The notes: generated by a model not told the origin, from the letters alone. 64,000 bases of DNA from Klebsiella sp. RHBSTW-00484 (GCF_013705725.1 NZ_CP055481.1:2976001-3040000), one strand, 5' to 3'; counted from the first letter of the stretch, positions 43,008 to 54,974 are shown. Made by a program: numbers and translations.

Positions 43008-45740
43008 ATGACTGACATGAAAATAGAAAACCGGAAAGTAAACCGGTCTGCGTCAGAAAATGATAAGCAGCATAAAAAGAGCTTCGCAATTGAGACTGAG
43101 GCGTTTAACAGCCCGGACCATACGCTGGCGCGGCTAAACAGCAGCCGTCAGGGGCTGACAACGGAAGATGCCTTTGAGCGGCTTGAGGATTATGGCCGCA
43201 ATGAGGTTGCGCATGAACAGGCACCTCCGGCGCTGATCCAACTTCTGCAGGCATTCAATAACCCGTTTATCTATGTCCTGATGGCGCTGGCCGCCGTCAG
43301 CTTTGTGACCGATTACTGGCTACCGCTGCGTAACGGCGAAGAGACCGATCTGACCGGAATTATCATTATTGTGACGATGGTCAGTCTGAGCGGGTTATTG
43401 CGTTTCTGGCAGGAGTTTCGCACCAACAAGGCGGCACAGGCGCTGAAATCGATGGTTCGCACTACCGCCACGGTGCTGCGTCGCGGGCCGGGCAATATCG
43501 GTCCGGTTCAGGAAGAAATTCCTATTGAAGAACTGGTGCCGGGCGATGTGATTTTCCTCGCAGCGGGCGACCTGGTTCCTGCGGACGTTCGCCTGCTGGA
43601 GTCTCGGGACCTGTTTGTCAGCCAGTCGATTCTCAGCGGCGAGTCGCTACCGGTTGAGAAATATGACGTGATGGCCAGCGTCTCCGGCAAGGACAGCGAT
43701 CGGTTACCTTCGCCGAACAAGGATAAAAGCCTGCTTGAGCTGGGCAACATCTGCCTGATGGGTACCAACGTCACCAGCGGCAGGGCGCAGGCGGTCGTTG
43801 TGGCGACCGGAAACCGCACCTGGTTTGGTTCACTGGCGAAATCCATCGTTGGAACCCGTACCCAGACGGCGTTCGATCGCGGAGTGAACAGCGTCAGTTG
43901 GCTGCTGATCCGCTTTATGCTGGTGATGGTGCCTATTGTGTTGCTGATCAACGGATTCAGCAAAGGCGACTGGGTCGAGGCGTCATTGTTCGCCCTGGCG
44001 GTCGCGGTGGGCCTGACGCCGGAAATGCTGCCGATGATCGTCAGTTCAAACTTAGCGAAAGGCGCTATCGCCATGTCGCGACGCAAAGTGATCGTCAAGC
44101 GTCTGAACGCCATTCAGAACTTTGGCGCGATGGACGTATTGTGCACCGATAAAACCGGTACCCTGACCCAGGACAATATCATTCTTGAGCATCATCTCGA
44201 TGTGAGTGGTGCCGAGAGCGACAGGGTGCTGACCCTGGCGTGGCTGAACAGCAGCAGCCAAAGCGGCGCGCGTAACCTGATGGACAGAGCGGTGCTGCGT
44301 TTTGGCGAAGGGCGGGTTTCCCCCTCGACGAAAGAACGCTTTATGAAGCTCGATGAACTGCCGTTCGACTTTGTGCGTCGCCGTGTGTCGGTTTCGGTAG
44401 AAGATGTGCGTCATGGCGACAAAAGCCTGATCTGCAAGGGCGCAGTCGAAGAGATGCTGATGGTGGCGACGCATCTGCGCGAAGGCGATAAGGTGGTTGC
44501 GCTGGATGAAACCCGCCGCGATCTGCTGTTAGCCAAAACTGAGGACTACAACGCTCAGGGTTTCCGCGTGTTGCTGCTGGCGACCCGTAAGCTGGATGAT
44601 GCGGCTCTGACAACTCCGCTCAGTACTGCCGATGAGCAGGGATTGACGGTCGAAGGAATGTTGACCTTCCTCGACCCGCCGAAAGAGAGCGCGGGAAAAG
44701 CGATTACCGCGCTGCGTGATAACGGCGTAGCGGTGAAAGTGTTAACCGGCGATAACCCGGTGGTGACGGCGCGTATTTGCCTTGAAGTAGGGATTGATGC
44801 GCACGACATTTTGACCGGGGCGCAGATCGAAGCGATGACGGATAACGAACTGGAGCGCGAAGTAGAAAAGCGCGCGGTGTTCGCCAAACTGACGCCGCTA
44901 CAGAAATCACGCATTCTGAAAACATTGCAGAAAAACGGCCATACCGTTGGCTTCCTCGGTGATGGTATTAACGATGCCCCGGCGCTGCGTGACGCTGATG
45001 TGGGGATCTCCGTCGATAGCGCGGCGGATATCGCCAAAGAGGCTTCCGATATCATCCTGCTGGAAAAAGATTTGATGGTGCTGGAAGAGGGCGTCATCAA
45101 GGGGCGTGAGACCTTCGGCAATATTATTAAGTACCTGAATATGACCGCCAGCTCTAACTTCGGCAACGTCTTTTCGGTGCTGGTCGCGAGCGCGTTTATC
45201 CCGTTCCTGCCGATGCTGGCGATCCATCTGTTGATCCAGAATCTAATGTACGATCTGTCCCAGCTGTCGCTGCCGTGGGACAAGATGGACAAAGAGTTTC
45301 TGCGCAAACCGCGTAAGTGGGATGCGAAAAACATCGGTCGCTTTATGCTGTGGATTGGCCCGACGTCGTCCATCTTCGATATCTCCACTTTTGCGCTGAT
45401 GTGGTATGTGTTTGCGGCGAATAATGTCGAAGCGCAGGCGCTGTTCCAGTCCGGCTGGTTTATCGAAGGGTTGCTGTCGCAGACGCTGGTTGTGCATATG
45501 CTGAGAACGCAGAAGATCCCGTTTATCCAGAGCCGCGCCACGCTGCCGGTTCTGCTGACTACAGTGCTGATTATGGCGCTGGGTATCTATATCCCGTTCT
45601 CGCCGCTGGGGGCGATGGTGGGATTAGAGCCGCTGCCGCTGAGCTACTTCCCGTGGCTGGTTGCCACGCTGCTGAGCTACTGCCTGGTGGCGCAAGGGAT
45701 GAAGCGCTTCTATATCAAACGGTTTGGTGAGTGGTTCTGA
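43008..45740 (+). CDS. mgtB: Magnesium-importing P-type ATPase
   Basis: A 910-residue P-type ATPase almost identical in plan to Salmonella MgtB (MTDMKIENRKVNRSASENDKQHKK at the start). The phosphorylation site is VLCTDKTGTLTQDN near residue 383, with LSGESLPVEKYD in the actuator domain and VGFLGDGINDAPALRDADVGISV as hinge. It imports Mg2+ when the ion is scarce. In Salmonella it follows mgtC; no mgtC is present here, and the long leader with short ORFs leads straight to mgtB. The micropeptide genes mgtR and mgtU follow. Confidence 0.95.
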   Translation: MTDMKIENRKVNRSASENDKQHKKSFAIETEAFNSPDHTLARLNSSRQGLTTEDAFERLEDYGRNEVAHEQAPPALIQLLQAFNNPFIYVLMALAAVSFVTDYWLPLRNGEETDLTGIIIIVTMVSLSGLLRFWQEFRTNKAAQALKSMVRTTATVLRRGPGNIGPVQEEIPIEELVPGDVIFLAAGDLVPADVRLLESRDLFVSQSILSGESLPVEKYDVMASVSGKDSDRLPSPNKDKSLLELGNICLMGTNVTSGRAQAVVVATGNRTWFGSLAKSIVGTRTQTAFDRGVNSVSWLLIRFMLVMVPIVLLINGFSKGDWVEASLFALAVAVGLTPEMLPMIVSSNLAKGAIAMSRRKVIVKRLNAIQNFGAMDVLCTDKTGTLTQDNIILEHHLDVSGAESDRVLTLAWLNSSSQSGARNLMDRAVLRFGEGRVSPSTKERFMKLDELPFDFVRRRVSVSVEDVRHGDKSLICKGAVEEMLMVATHLREGDKVVALDETRRDLLLAKTEDYNAQGFRVLLLATRKLDDAALTTPLSTADEQGLTVEGMLTFLDPPKESAGKAITALRDNGVAVKVLTGDNPVVTARICLEVGIDAHDILTGAQIEAMTDNELEREVEKRAVFAKLTPLQKSRILKTLQKNGHTVGFLGDGINDAPALRDADVGISVDSAADIAKEASDIILLEKDLMVLEEGVIKGRETFGNIIKYLNMTASSNFGNVFSVLVASAFIPFLPMLAIHLLIQNLMYDLSQLSLPWDKMDKEFLRKPRKWDAKNIGRFMLWIGPTSSIFDISTFALMWYVFAANNVEAQALFQSGWFIEGLLSQTLVVHMLRTQKIPFIQSRATLPVLLTTVLIMALGIYIPFSPLGAMVGLEPLPLSYFPWLVATLLSYCLVAQGMKRFYIKRFGEWF

Positions 45741-45758
45741 TGAAAAGGAGGTGTCGAG

Positions 45759-45851
45759 ATGAATCGTTCTCCGGACAACCTCATCGCGCTGATGTTTTTC
45801 CTGGTGGGTTTACTGGTGCTGCTGTTGGCCATCCGGCAAATCGTAGAGTGA
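45759..45851 (+). CDS. mgtR: MgtR, 30-residue membrane peptide
   Basis: MNRSPDNLIALMFFLVGLLV followed by LLLAIRQIVE is one hydrophobic helix with the MNRSPD start of Salmonella MgtR. In Salmonella MgtR promotes breakdown of MgtC by FtsH and binds MgtA/MgtB-type proteins. AAAAGGAGGTG lies upstream, 18 bases after mgtB. Because mgtC is absent nearby, its partner here may be another protein. Confidence 0.88.
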   Translation: MNRSPDNLIALMFFLVGLLVLLLAIRQIVE

Positions 45852-45861
45852 GGGGAAGATA

Positions 45862-45948
45862 ATGCGAAAAACTCCGCTGGATAACGTGTTTATTCGGGTG
45901 GTGATGATTGCGGTCATCATTATTTTGCTGACTATCTGGATAAGATAA
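45862..45948 (+). CDS. mgtU: MgtU-like 28-residue membrane peptide
   Basis: MRKTPLDNVFIRVVMIAVII followed by ILLTIWIR is a single-helix peptide 10 bases after mgtR, with GGGAAG as ribosome site. Its size, place and shape match MgtU, the 28-residue Salmonella peptide that protects MgtB from FtsH. The symbol rests on place and length, with the sequence only remembered in outline. Confidence 0.75.
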   Translation: MRKTPLDNVFIRVVMIAVIIILLTIWIR

Positions 45949-45952
45949 AAGG

Positions 45953-45980
45953 AACCCCGGGCCTGTGGCCTGGGGTTTTG
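45953..45980. terminator. Bidirectional terminator after the mgtB operon
   Basis: AACCCCGGGCC and GGCCTGGGGTT (one mismatch) form an 11-bp stem around TGT and are followed by TT; the minus strand also has a short T-run. It lies between convergent mgtU and the binding-protein gene. Confidence 0.8.
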
Positions 45981-45982
45981 AC

Positions 45983-46993
45983 TTACTGTTGCGGCGGTAG
46001 CGCCTGTAAAATCCGCCCAGCCTCTTTCTCATTAAGCGGATAATCAAAAAAGCGCTGATAGAAATCACGGGTGACGCTCACCATATCAACATTGGCGAAG
46101 CCCTGTGGATGAAACAGCTTTGCTGCCCACTGAATTTGCAATGCGCTTTCGGTGCCATAACGATCCCACGGGAAAACGCCTGACGGATTCTGCACCACCT
46201 TACCGTTTTTCACCGCCTTCAGGCTGGCGAAAAGCCCGGCCCAAGGGGATGTCTGCCAGTCGCCGCTGCCGGGGCCGAGGATAATAATATCCGGCTGCCA
46301 GGCCAGCACTTTTTCCGGCGAAACCTCCTGCATGTTGCCATTAATCTCCTCTGCGACGTTTTGACCTCCCGCCAGGCGGATCCAGGTGTCAATCAGCGTA
46401 TGGCTGCCGTCAACTTTGAGCGGCTTCAGCGATTGAATATGCAGTACTCGTGGGCGTTCATTGTCACTGAGTGATGCTGTTTTTTGCCAAACGCTATCAA
46501 TAACTGATTGAAGATATTGATTATATTCGCTTGCTCGCGTCAACGCCTGTTCGCTACCAATCACCTGCGCGGTGGTGGTTAACGAGTGCTGTAGCGAAGG
46601 ATAGTCGGTAAAACGCATCTCCATAACCGGCAGGCCCGCCTGGCGAAACGCCGCGGCGTCACCGTTATCTTTCGCGACAAATACCACCTGGGCTCCCTGA
46701 GCGAGCAGTGCCTCGCTGGTGAAGTGCGGCCCGCGAGCGATCAGTGCCTGATGCAGCTTCGGCGCAATATGGAACATCCACGGGCGCGCGTCAGGGCGGT
46801 TGACGGTAGCGACAATTTTGTCGCCCACTCCCAGCGTCATCAGCAGCGAATGGTGGGCGTACCAGCCTTCGGCAATCCTGTCCACGCTGTCGGGAAGGGT
46901 CACGTTGTGTCCGGCATCGTCGGTCACCTGACGGGAAGCCAGCGCCGGGAAGGCCAGAAAAGCGCAGAGTAAACCAGCAGCTAATTTTTTCAT
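45983..46993 (-). CDS. Periplasmic siderophore/metal-chelate binding protein
   Basis: A 336-residue type III (FepB/BtuF-like) binding protein with a Sec signal (MKKLAAGLLCAFLAFPALA). RQVTDDAGHNVTLPDSVDRIAEG and the late PDIIILGPGSGDW are usual for this fold. It lies 8 bases after the TonB-dependent receptor gene, so the two form an uptake operon for the same iron chelate. No permease or ATPase gene is next to it in the window. Confidence 0.88.
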   Translation of the reverse strand: MKKLAAGLLCAFLAFPALASRQVTDDAGHNVTLPDSVDRIAEGWYAHHSLLMTLGVGDKIVATVNRPDARPWMFHIAPKLHQALIARGPHFTSEALLAQGAQVVFVAKDNGDAAAFRQAGLPVMEMRFTDYPSLQHSLTTTAQVIGSEQALTRASEYNQYLQSVIDSVWQKTASLSDNERPRVLHIQSLKPLKVDGSHTLIDTWIRLAGGQNVAEEINGNMQEVSPEKVLAWQPDIIILGPGSGDWQTSPWAGLFASLKAVKNGKVVQNPSGVFPWDRYGTESALQIQWAAKLFHPQGFANVDMVSVTRDFYQRFFDYPLNEKEAGRILQALPPQQ

Positions 46994-47001
46994 TGGGCTC
47001 C

Positions 47002-49131
47002 TTAGAAGTTGAACTGCACTGAGACCGTCGCTTCACGCGGCGCGCCTAATTGCGCGCTAGCGTATCCCGCACCGGTATAGCCGGTTAACGCGCCGGGAAC
47101 GATATTGGCCCAGTAGTGACGATTGGTGATGTTAGTGACTGCTAACCTAAAGGTGGTGTCGGTATTGAACAACCGGGTGCGATAGTTGCTGCCGAGATCG
47201 ACGGTGGTATAGCTGCCGACCCAGCTGTCGTTGGCGTTATCGGTCGCGCGGCGGCCAACGTAATGAATGTTGCCATTCACGTCGAGGCCCGGCAGCTGCT
47301 GGATGCTGTAAACCGCCAGCATGTTGGCGGTGAAGCGCGGCAAACCAACGACCTGTTTATCATCCGCGTTGGCGCTTGAGGTATCATGCAGGCGTGGGTC
47401 AAGCCAGGTCGCACCGCCAAACAGGCGCAGATTACGGGTGACGTGACCATCGGCCATCAGCTCGATCCCGCGGTTTTTCTGCGTACCGTCCTGAGCGAAA
47501 TCGCCGTTGCTGTTGGTATAAGCAAACGGACGTTCAGCCTGAAATAGCGCGGTGCTTAGCAGCAAATCCTGTGTCGGGGCATATTTGGCACCGATTTCAA
47601 TCTGGTGGCTGCGGTAGGGGTCGAGCACTTCACCGGCATTATTAGCACCGGTTGGCGCGCTATCGCCTTGCTGCATGCTGTTGGCCCAGGTGGTATAGAG
47701 GGTGACGTTATCAATCGGTTTATACATCAGGCTGGCGGAGCCGCTGACGCCGTTATCATCGCTTTTGCTGCTGCGCTGGCTGCTTTTGTTATAGTTGCTG
47801 ACGGTAAACAGGTTTTCGCTGCCGGAAAGCAGCAGGCTCCACTGCGGGTTAAAGGTCAGCGTATCGCTCAGCAGAAACACGTGCTGGGTGGTAGTGGCTG
47901 AATGATAGCGGTCGGTAAAATCAGGATAATTTGGGCGCTCAAACGTCGGATTATCGTTCAGCGAGGAACTGCCCAGCGTCTGGGTGCCGCCGCTGCGCGG
48001 GTTATAGTTTTTCCACACAAAACCGCGCATGCCGAACGCCAGATCGTGCTGTAGCCAGCCGGTCTCCACGCTGCCGGTGAGGTTCGCCAGATAGCTGTTG
48101 ATCGTAAAACGGCTGGCGGCAGAGTTGGCAGTCGTGGTGGTGTAGTTGCCTTTATTATCGGTGAGCGTATTGGTGACGGCGGTGGATTCGCGATCGGCAA
48201 TCTGACGCAGCACGCCAACATCCAGCAGCCAGTTGCCGTCAAAGTCATGTTTGATATGCAGGCTACCGGTGGTGGTGGTGTCATCATTCCCGGCGTAATA
48301 CTGGCCATATTTGTCTTTCGTTGGGTCCAATGCCGACGGGAAATGGGTGCCTTTGGCGAGAGCAAAGCTGCCGGGCATCCCTTTTTGATAGAAGTGATAG
48401 TAGCTGAAGTTGCTCTCAAGCACGGTTTTATCGGTCAGCTGAAAATCCAGCGCCAGCCCGGCATACTGATTGCGCTGGCGGCTGCCGTGGGTATAGCCGC
48501 TGCCGTCCTGATCCATCAGGTTGAGACGATATTTAACCCGGTCACCAGCATCCAGTGGTCCGCTCAGATCCAGCGCTGCGTTGGAACCCGAACCCGTGCC
48601 GCCACCGACGGTTACCCGACGCAGCGGAACATCGGTTGGCCGCTTTGATACCAGGTTAAACATCCCCGCTGGGTTAGCCGGCCCGTACAGCGCGCCCGCC
48701 ATACCGTTCAACACCTCGATACGCTGGAACTGCTCCGCCGGGTATTCGGTGGTTGAGACCACGTTAAGGCCGTCAATCATACTGTTTTGTACTACGCTAC
48801 CCTGCATGCCGCGGGTTTGCGGGCGCACGCCTTCGCCCTGTACGGAAGGCATATAGCGGTAAACGTCTTTAACGCTGCCGAGCTGCTGCTGGCGAATCAG
48901 AGAATCCGACATGGTTTGTACCGCCCACGGTACATCGAGAAGCTTGCGTTTGCCGAGGTTACCCAGCGTCGCCTGCTTTTGTGCAGCAGGGGTATTGTCA
49001 TCAAGAGATTCTGCGTTGGCCTGCGGCGCGGCGCTGACCACCATGGTTTCTTCGGCATGGGCGGTAATCGCCATAAACAATGAGGTGCAGGGAATAACCC
49101 CGGTCAATAAAGCGAGTTTCGTTAAGCGCAT
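47002..49131 (-). CDS. TonB-dependent siderophore receptor
   Basis: A 709-residue outer-membrane receptor: Sec signal to about residue 26 (AITAHAEE), TonB box-like ETMVVSA, plug domain with QTRGMQGSVVQNSMIDGLNV and QRIEVLNGMAGALYGPANPAGMFNLVSKRP, and a barrel ending in SVQFNF with C-terminal Phe. It resembles ferrichrome/ferrioxamine-type receptors; the ligand is not decided by sequence. AT-rich DNA upstream (49200-49260) may hold a Fur site but no clear match was seen. Confidence 0.93.
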   Translation of the reverse strand: MRLTKLALLTGVIPCTSLFMAITAHAEETMVVSAAPQANAESLDDNTPAAQKQATLGNLGKRKLLDVPWAVQTMSDSLIRQQQLGSVKDVYRYMPSVQGEGVRPQTRGMQGSVVQNSMIDGLNVVSTTEYPAEQFQRIEVLNGMAGALYGPANPAGMFNLVSKRPTDVPLRRVTVGGGTGSGSNAALDLSGPLDAGDRVKYRLNLMDQDGSGYTHGSRQRNQYAGLALDFQLTDKTVLESNFSYYHFYQKGMPGSFALAKGTHFPSALDPTKDKYGQYYAGNDDTTTTGSLHIKHDFDGNWLLDVGVLRQIADRESTAVTNTLTDNKGNYTTTTANSAASRFTINSYLANLTGSVETGWLQHDLAFGMRGFVWKNYNPRSGGTQTLGSSSLNDNPTFERPNYPDFTDRYHSATTTQHVFLLSDTLTFNPQWSLLLSGSENLFTVSNYNKSSQRSSKSDDNGVSGSASLMYKPIDNVTLYTTWANSMQQGDSAPTGANNAGEVLDPYRSHQIEIGAKYAPTQDLLLSTALFQAERPFAYTNSNGDFAQDGTQKNRGIELMADGHVTRNLRLFGGATWLDPRLHDTSSANADDKQVVGLPRFTANMLAVYSIQQLPGLDVNGNIHYVGRRATDNANDSWVGSYTTVDLGSNYRTRLFNTDTTFRLAVTNITNRHYWANIVPGALTGYTGAGYASAQLGAPREATVSVQFNF

Positions 49132-49397
49132 GAGTTTTAATTTCAGACTGGTGAAAGTGGAATGAGGCGAGAGCGACTCACGTCTCCGTCTGAAGGGTAC
49201 GAATTATAATTGTATGATGATTAAGGGTAGGGATGATCGCTGTATATGTCAATATATAACGATTGGTGTCAATCATTAAGCGTTGCCAGATTCCGTTATT
49301 CAGAGTTCTTATTTAATTGATTATTCAATGAATTTCATGACGGTATCCCCATCAGGGAGTAGGCCGTGTTCCCCTGAGGATATCAGGGGAACGGCAA

Positions 49398-50270
49398 TCA
49401 TTTGAGAAGTGGTAATTCGGCAAGCATCTGCTTAAGGTTTATTGCGTCCCAGGGCAGATGTTCCGCGACGGTAAGCCCTACAGGAGCGGCCAGCGCGCAG
49501 GCCTGATTAACTAAGGTAACCACCTCGGGCATTGTCAGTTTACCCTCAGCCACATCACCAAAATCGTGTTCCCCGCGTCCCGGTCTGGCGAAGAGCACCG
49601 AGCGGAATAGCTCGGGGTTAAGCACATCAAGGTCAAGATGGACAGCCAGATATTCAATACCTTCGCGGGTTATCCAGTCACTTACCGCCTGAGCGCCGTC
49701 TCTCACCGCTTGCGGATCGCAGGTCGCGATAGCGTGGTCGGCAAGAAACTGTGCTTCATATTCCAGCGGGCTGTGAATACCGGCAATCATCGCCTTAAGC
49801 GGCGATAGAGGCGTTTTAACGTCGCGAGTCAGCTCGTTGTCGCCCACGCCCATCAGCGCGCCAAGAACGTGAGCATGAGAGTGCGGATATTGTGCCGGGG
49901 TCATCACGTCCGGGTGCGAGTCAATCCACAGGATGCCAAGTTTATCGCCATATTTCTCAGTGAGATAAGCGAACGGCGCCAGTGAGACCAGACAATCGCC
50001 ACCCAGCGTCACAATGGTTTGTGGACGGTGCGCGGCGATTTTCTCCTGCGCATCACGCAACTGGGCAACAACCTGGCGACGTCCCACAATCCCGTTTTCA
50101 TTCACCAGCGGTTTATCGGATGGCGGCGTGACGGCGACTTCAGCAACCGGCCCCTGCGATGCGGGAGCCAGCCAGGCAAGAAGCTGGGAACCAAAATAGT
50201 AGGGCGCGTTGTTGCCGCCTTGCCATTGCGGGAAGATCAGACGGAGATTATCGTGAGTTGAGTGAGTCAT
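49398..50270 (-). CDS. Arginase/agmatinase-family enzyme
   Basis: A 290-residue ureohydrolase-fold protein. Metal-binding blocks are GGDCLVSLAPF, ILWIDSHPDVMTP and VHLDLDVLNPELF. In most arginases the first block is GGDH; here Cys replaces that His ligand, which may alter the metal centre or the substrate. The gene is divergent from a TetR regulator with an inverted repeat between them, so it is probably controlled by it. Substrate unknown. Confidence 0.87.
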   Translation of the reverse strand: MTHSTHDNLRLIFPQWQGGNNAPYYFGSQLLAWLAPASQGPVAEVAVTPPSDKPLVNENGIVGRRQVVAQLRDAQEKIAAHRPQTIVTLGGDCLVSLAPFAYLTEKYGDKLGILWIDSHPDVMTPAQYPHSHAHVLGALMGVGDNELTRDVKTPLSPLKAMIAGIHSPLEYEAQFLADHAIATCDPQAVRDGAQAVSDWITREGIEYLAVHLDLDVLNPELFRSVLFARPGRGEHDFGDVAEGKLTMPEVVTLVNQACALAAPVGLTVAEHLPWDAINLKQMLAELPLLK

Positions 50271-50299
50271 GAAGTCCTCGGTTCAGATGTGAATACAAA

Positions 50300-50317
50300 A
50301 ATGAACGAACGTTCATT
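50300..50317. promoter_or_regulatory. Inverted repeat, probable TetR operator
   Basis: AATGAAC-GAAC-GTTCATT is a perfect 7-4-7 inverted repeat between the divergent arginase-family and TetR genes, 30 bases from the former and 103 from the latter. Confidence 0.6.
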
Positions 50318-50419
50318 CACTCTATCTCTCAGCTGAAGTTTGCGCAAGTATCACGGTACAACGTCTAGCCAGTCCCGCGCAAAAGAGGCTAAAATCGCCC
50401 ATCGCTGGAGGTTGTAAAA

Positions 50420-51001
50420 ATGTCAAAAGATTCAGAAACGTACCATAAACTGATCGTCGCGGCGGCGGCCTGCTTTGCTGAAAAGGGCTTTAACACCACC
50501 AGCGTGCGGGAGATTGCTCAGCGTGCAGGGATTAGCCTCGGGGCGATGTATACCTATTTCAAAGGCAAAGATGAGCTGATTGAAGCGATCATCTTTGAAG
50601 AGCAGAAATCAGCGCTGGCAAAGCATCAGGAGCAGTTTCACGGCTCCTGCTTTGAGCAGATTTGCAGTCTCGCGACCTCGTGCATAGAGGAAGTGGGCTA
50701 TCCGTCATCTCATCAACTGTGGGTGGAGATCATTGCGGAGTCGGCCAGAAAGGAGCATCTGCGCGCGGCTTTTTCTGCCAGCGACAAGGTTATGCGCGAG
50801 GGCGTGGCCGACATTATCCGCAAAGGCGTCGCAGCTGGAGAGTTTAGTCCACTTGTTGACGCGGAAGAGGCCACAATGACCATTTTCGCGCTTATTGATG
50901 GCTTCATTGGCCGCAAAGCGATAAACCCTGCGTTTAACGTTAAAACAGATGTGCGGAATTTTACGGTGATCATGGCGAGTATTTTGCAAAAGTTGCCGTG
51001 A
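50420..51001 (+). CDS. TetR-family regulator
   Basis: A 193-residue TetR protein with HTH at residues about 9-55 (KLIVAAAACFAEKGFNTTSVREIAQRAGISLGAMYTYFKGKDELIEAI) and a helical ligand domain. GGAGG lies upstream of the ATG. It is divergent from the arginase-family gene and likely represses it through the inverted repeat at 50300-50317. Confidence 0.92.
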   Translation: MSKDSETYHKLIVAAAACFAEKGFNTTSVREIAQRAGISLGAMYTYFKGKDELIEAIIFEEQKSALAKHQEQFHGSCFEQICSLATSCIEEVGYPSSHQLWVEIIAESARKEHLRAAFSASDKVMREGVADIIRKGVAAGEFSPLVDAEEATMTIFALIDGFIGRKAINPAFNVKTDVRNFTVIMASILQKLP

Positions 51002-51064
51002 ACCGACTGATGGAAATAGGGCGAGAGAGAACCCCGACAGGCGCGAAGCCCGTCGGGGAAGGGA

Positions 51065-53272
<2,208 letters not shown>

Positions 53273-53507
53273 TTACGATATACACTGCTACCAATAAGCG
53301 ATATTTGAATGAGTCTACGGATTTAATAGCTATTTCCGTTCAATTACTATTATAAAAACCGCGCAATTATTGTTGTTAAACGGTTGGTTATCAAAACCAG
53401 TGTAATAACCATAGTCGTAACAAAGGGGTAAAGGAAACGTTAAAGTGCTTTCGTCATCGCCGAATGCTAATTGTTTGAGTTATGACAATTTTAGTGCGTA
53501 TAACCGC

Positions 53508-54440
53508 TTAGCGCTGCCAGTATAAAGGCGTACCAAAAGCGTCGATAAAATAGTCAATCACCGCGCGCACGTTTAGTGAGGGATGCCGGGCGTGAGGGTA
53601 AATGGCGGAAACCGGCGAAGGCGTACTGCTGATAGCGGCGGTATAATCGGTCATCAGTTTAATAAGCCTTCCTTCGCCAATCGCTTCATTCACCATCCAG
53701 TCGGGAAATAGCACCACGCCCATACCGCCCAGCGCAGAGGTTAGCAACGCATCGGCATTGTTTGAGGCCAGCTGCGGAGTTTGCGGATAGTGCACCCATT
53801 CTCCATCCGCAAGGCGGAACAGCCAGCGATTAGGTCCGTTTGAACCGCTGTAGACCAGCGTGTTGTGTTGGCGAAGATCCTCTGGCGTCTCCGGAATGCT
53901 GCGCCGTTGTAGATATTCCGGGGCTGCAACCAGGTAGTGGTGCTGCATACCAAGCACTCTGGCATGAACGCTGGAGTCCGGCAGGCTGCCGATACGAAAA
54001 ATAACATCGGTAGCTTCACGGTGAGGGTCGATGAAGTCATCGGTCAGCGCCAGTTCAATTTGCATCTGCGGATACTGTTCCGTCAGGCCCGGCAGCCACG
54101 GCGCGATATGGCGCTGACCAAAATAGACCGGGGCGTTGATGCGCACCAGTCCACCAGGCTGGAGGCTCCGGTCCTGAAGATCGCGCCTGGCGGCGCTAAA
54201 CTGTTCGCTGATGCTTCTGGCATGAGCGGCGAACAGGCGTCCGGCTTCGGTTGGCACCACTGCGCGGGTGTTTCGATAAAACAGCTGTTGACCGAGGGAA
54301 TCCTCAAGCTGATGGATGACCCGCGACACCATAGAGGGAGAAACACCTTCCCGCCGTGCGACTACTGAAAAACTCTGGCTGTCGTAAACAGCGATAAATA
54401 GCTGTAGCGCCCGAAAATTCACATTGTCTGAATCACTCAT
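53508..54440 (-). CDS. LysR-family regulator
   Basis: A 310-residue LysR regulator: HTH QSFSVVARREGVSPSMVSRVIHQLEDSLGQQLFYRNTRAVVPTEAG, then an effector domain with GLVRINAPVYFGQRHIAPWLPGL. The group with this N-domain often controls a neighbouring gene set; here the divergent YdcZ-type pair begins 100 bases away. Confidence 0.92.
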   Translation of the reverse strand: MSDSDNVNFRALQLFIAVYDSQSFSVVARREGVSPSMVSRVIHQLEDSLGQQLFYRNTRAVVPTEAGRLFAAHARSISEQFSAARRDLQDRSLQPGGLVRINAPVYFGQRHIAPWLPGLTEQYPQMQIELALTDDFIDPHREATDVIFRIGSLPDSSVHARVLGMQHHYLVAAPEYLQRRSIPETPEDLRQHNTLVYSGSNGPNRWLFRLADGEWVHYPQTPQLASNNADALLTSALGGMGVVLFPDWMVNEAIGEGRLIKLMTDYTAAISSTPSPVSAIYPHARHPSLNVRAVIDYFIDAFGTPLYWQR

Positions 54441-54539
54441 TAATGCAATATCCGCAATAGTGTTTCCTTGATTGTATCGTTTTTTACATCACTCCGCTGC
54501 TTTATGCTCTGCCGCCTGATCAATAAGCGAGTAGCAACG

Positions 54540-54974
54540 ATGCAGTTATTACTGATTTTTTTGGTGATTGTCGGCGGTATGGGATTGTCCGTTGAAGCCG
54601 GTCTTTTAGGGCCGCTGGCCGGGCAGGTAGGGGATTTATGGGCCACTTTCAGTATTTTTGGCGTTGGAACCGCGCTGACGTTTCTGCTGATGCTGCTGTT
54701 TGGCCCACGACAAAGCCCTTCATTTTTCTCCTTGCCGGGCTGGCAGCTCACCGGGGGCATTCTGGGGCCGATTTACGTCGTTATCTTAACCGTTGCCGTT
54801 CCGGTTATCGGTATCGCCATGACCATGATTGGCATTCTCGCCGGTCAGGTATGCAAAAGCCTGCTGATCGACCATTACGGATTGTTTGGCTCGCCAAAAC
54901 GTAAAATTGATGGTCGGCGGCTTATCGCTCTGCTGTTTATCGTTGTCGCCCTGATTTTAATCGCCACAAGCTGA
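54540..54974 (+). CDS. YdcZ-type (DUF606) small DMT transporter, subunit 1
   Basis: A 144-residue, five-span membrane protein (MQLLLIFLVIVGGMGLSVEAGLLGPLAGQVG...) of the DUF606/YdcZ family, half the size of usual DMT carriers. The following gene encodes a second such unit, so they may form a heterodimer. The 54540 ATG was preferred to 54468 because the conserved region begins there. Confidence 0.85.
   Translation: MQLLLIFLVIVGGMGLSVEAGLLGPLAGQVGDLWATFSIFGVGTALTFLLMLLFGPRQSPSFFSLPGWQLTGGILGPIYVVILTVAVPVIGIAMTMIGILAGQVCKSLLIDHYGLFGSPKRKIDGRRLIALLFIVVALILIATS

Noticed and set aside
44555..45541. 328-codon minus-strand frame over mgtB
   Set aside because: Ser/Arg-rich antisense frame of a conserved gene; shadow.
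49200..49275. Fur box upstream of the TonB-dependent receptor
   Set aside because: AT-rich but no good match to the 19-base consensus; iron control is likely but not shown.
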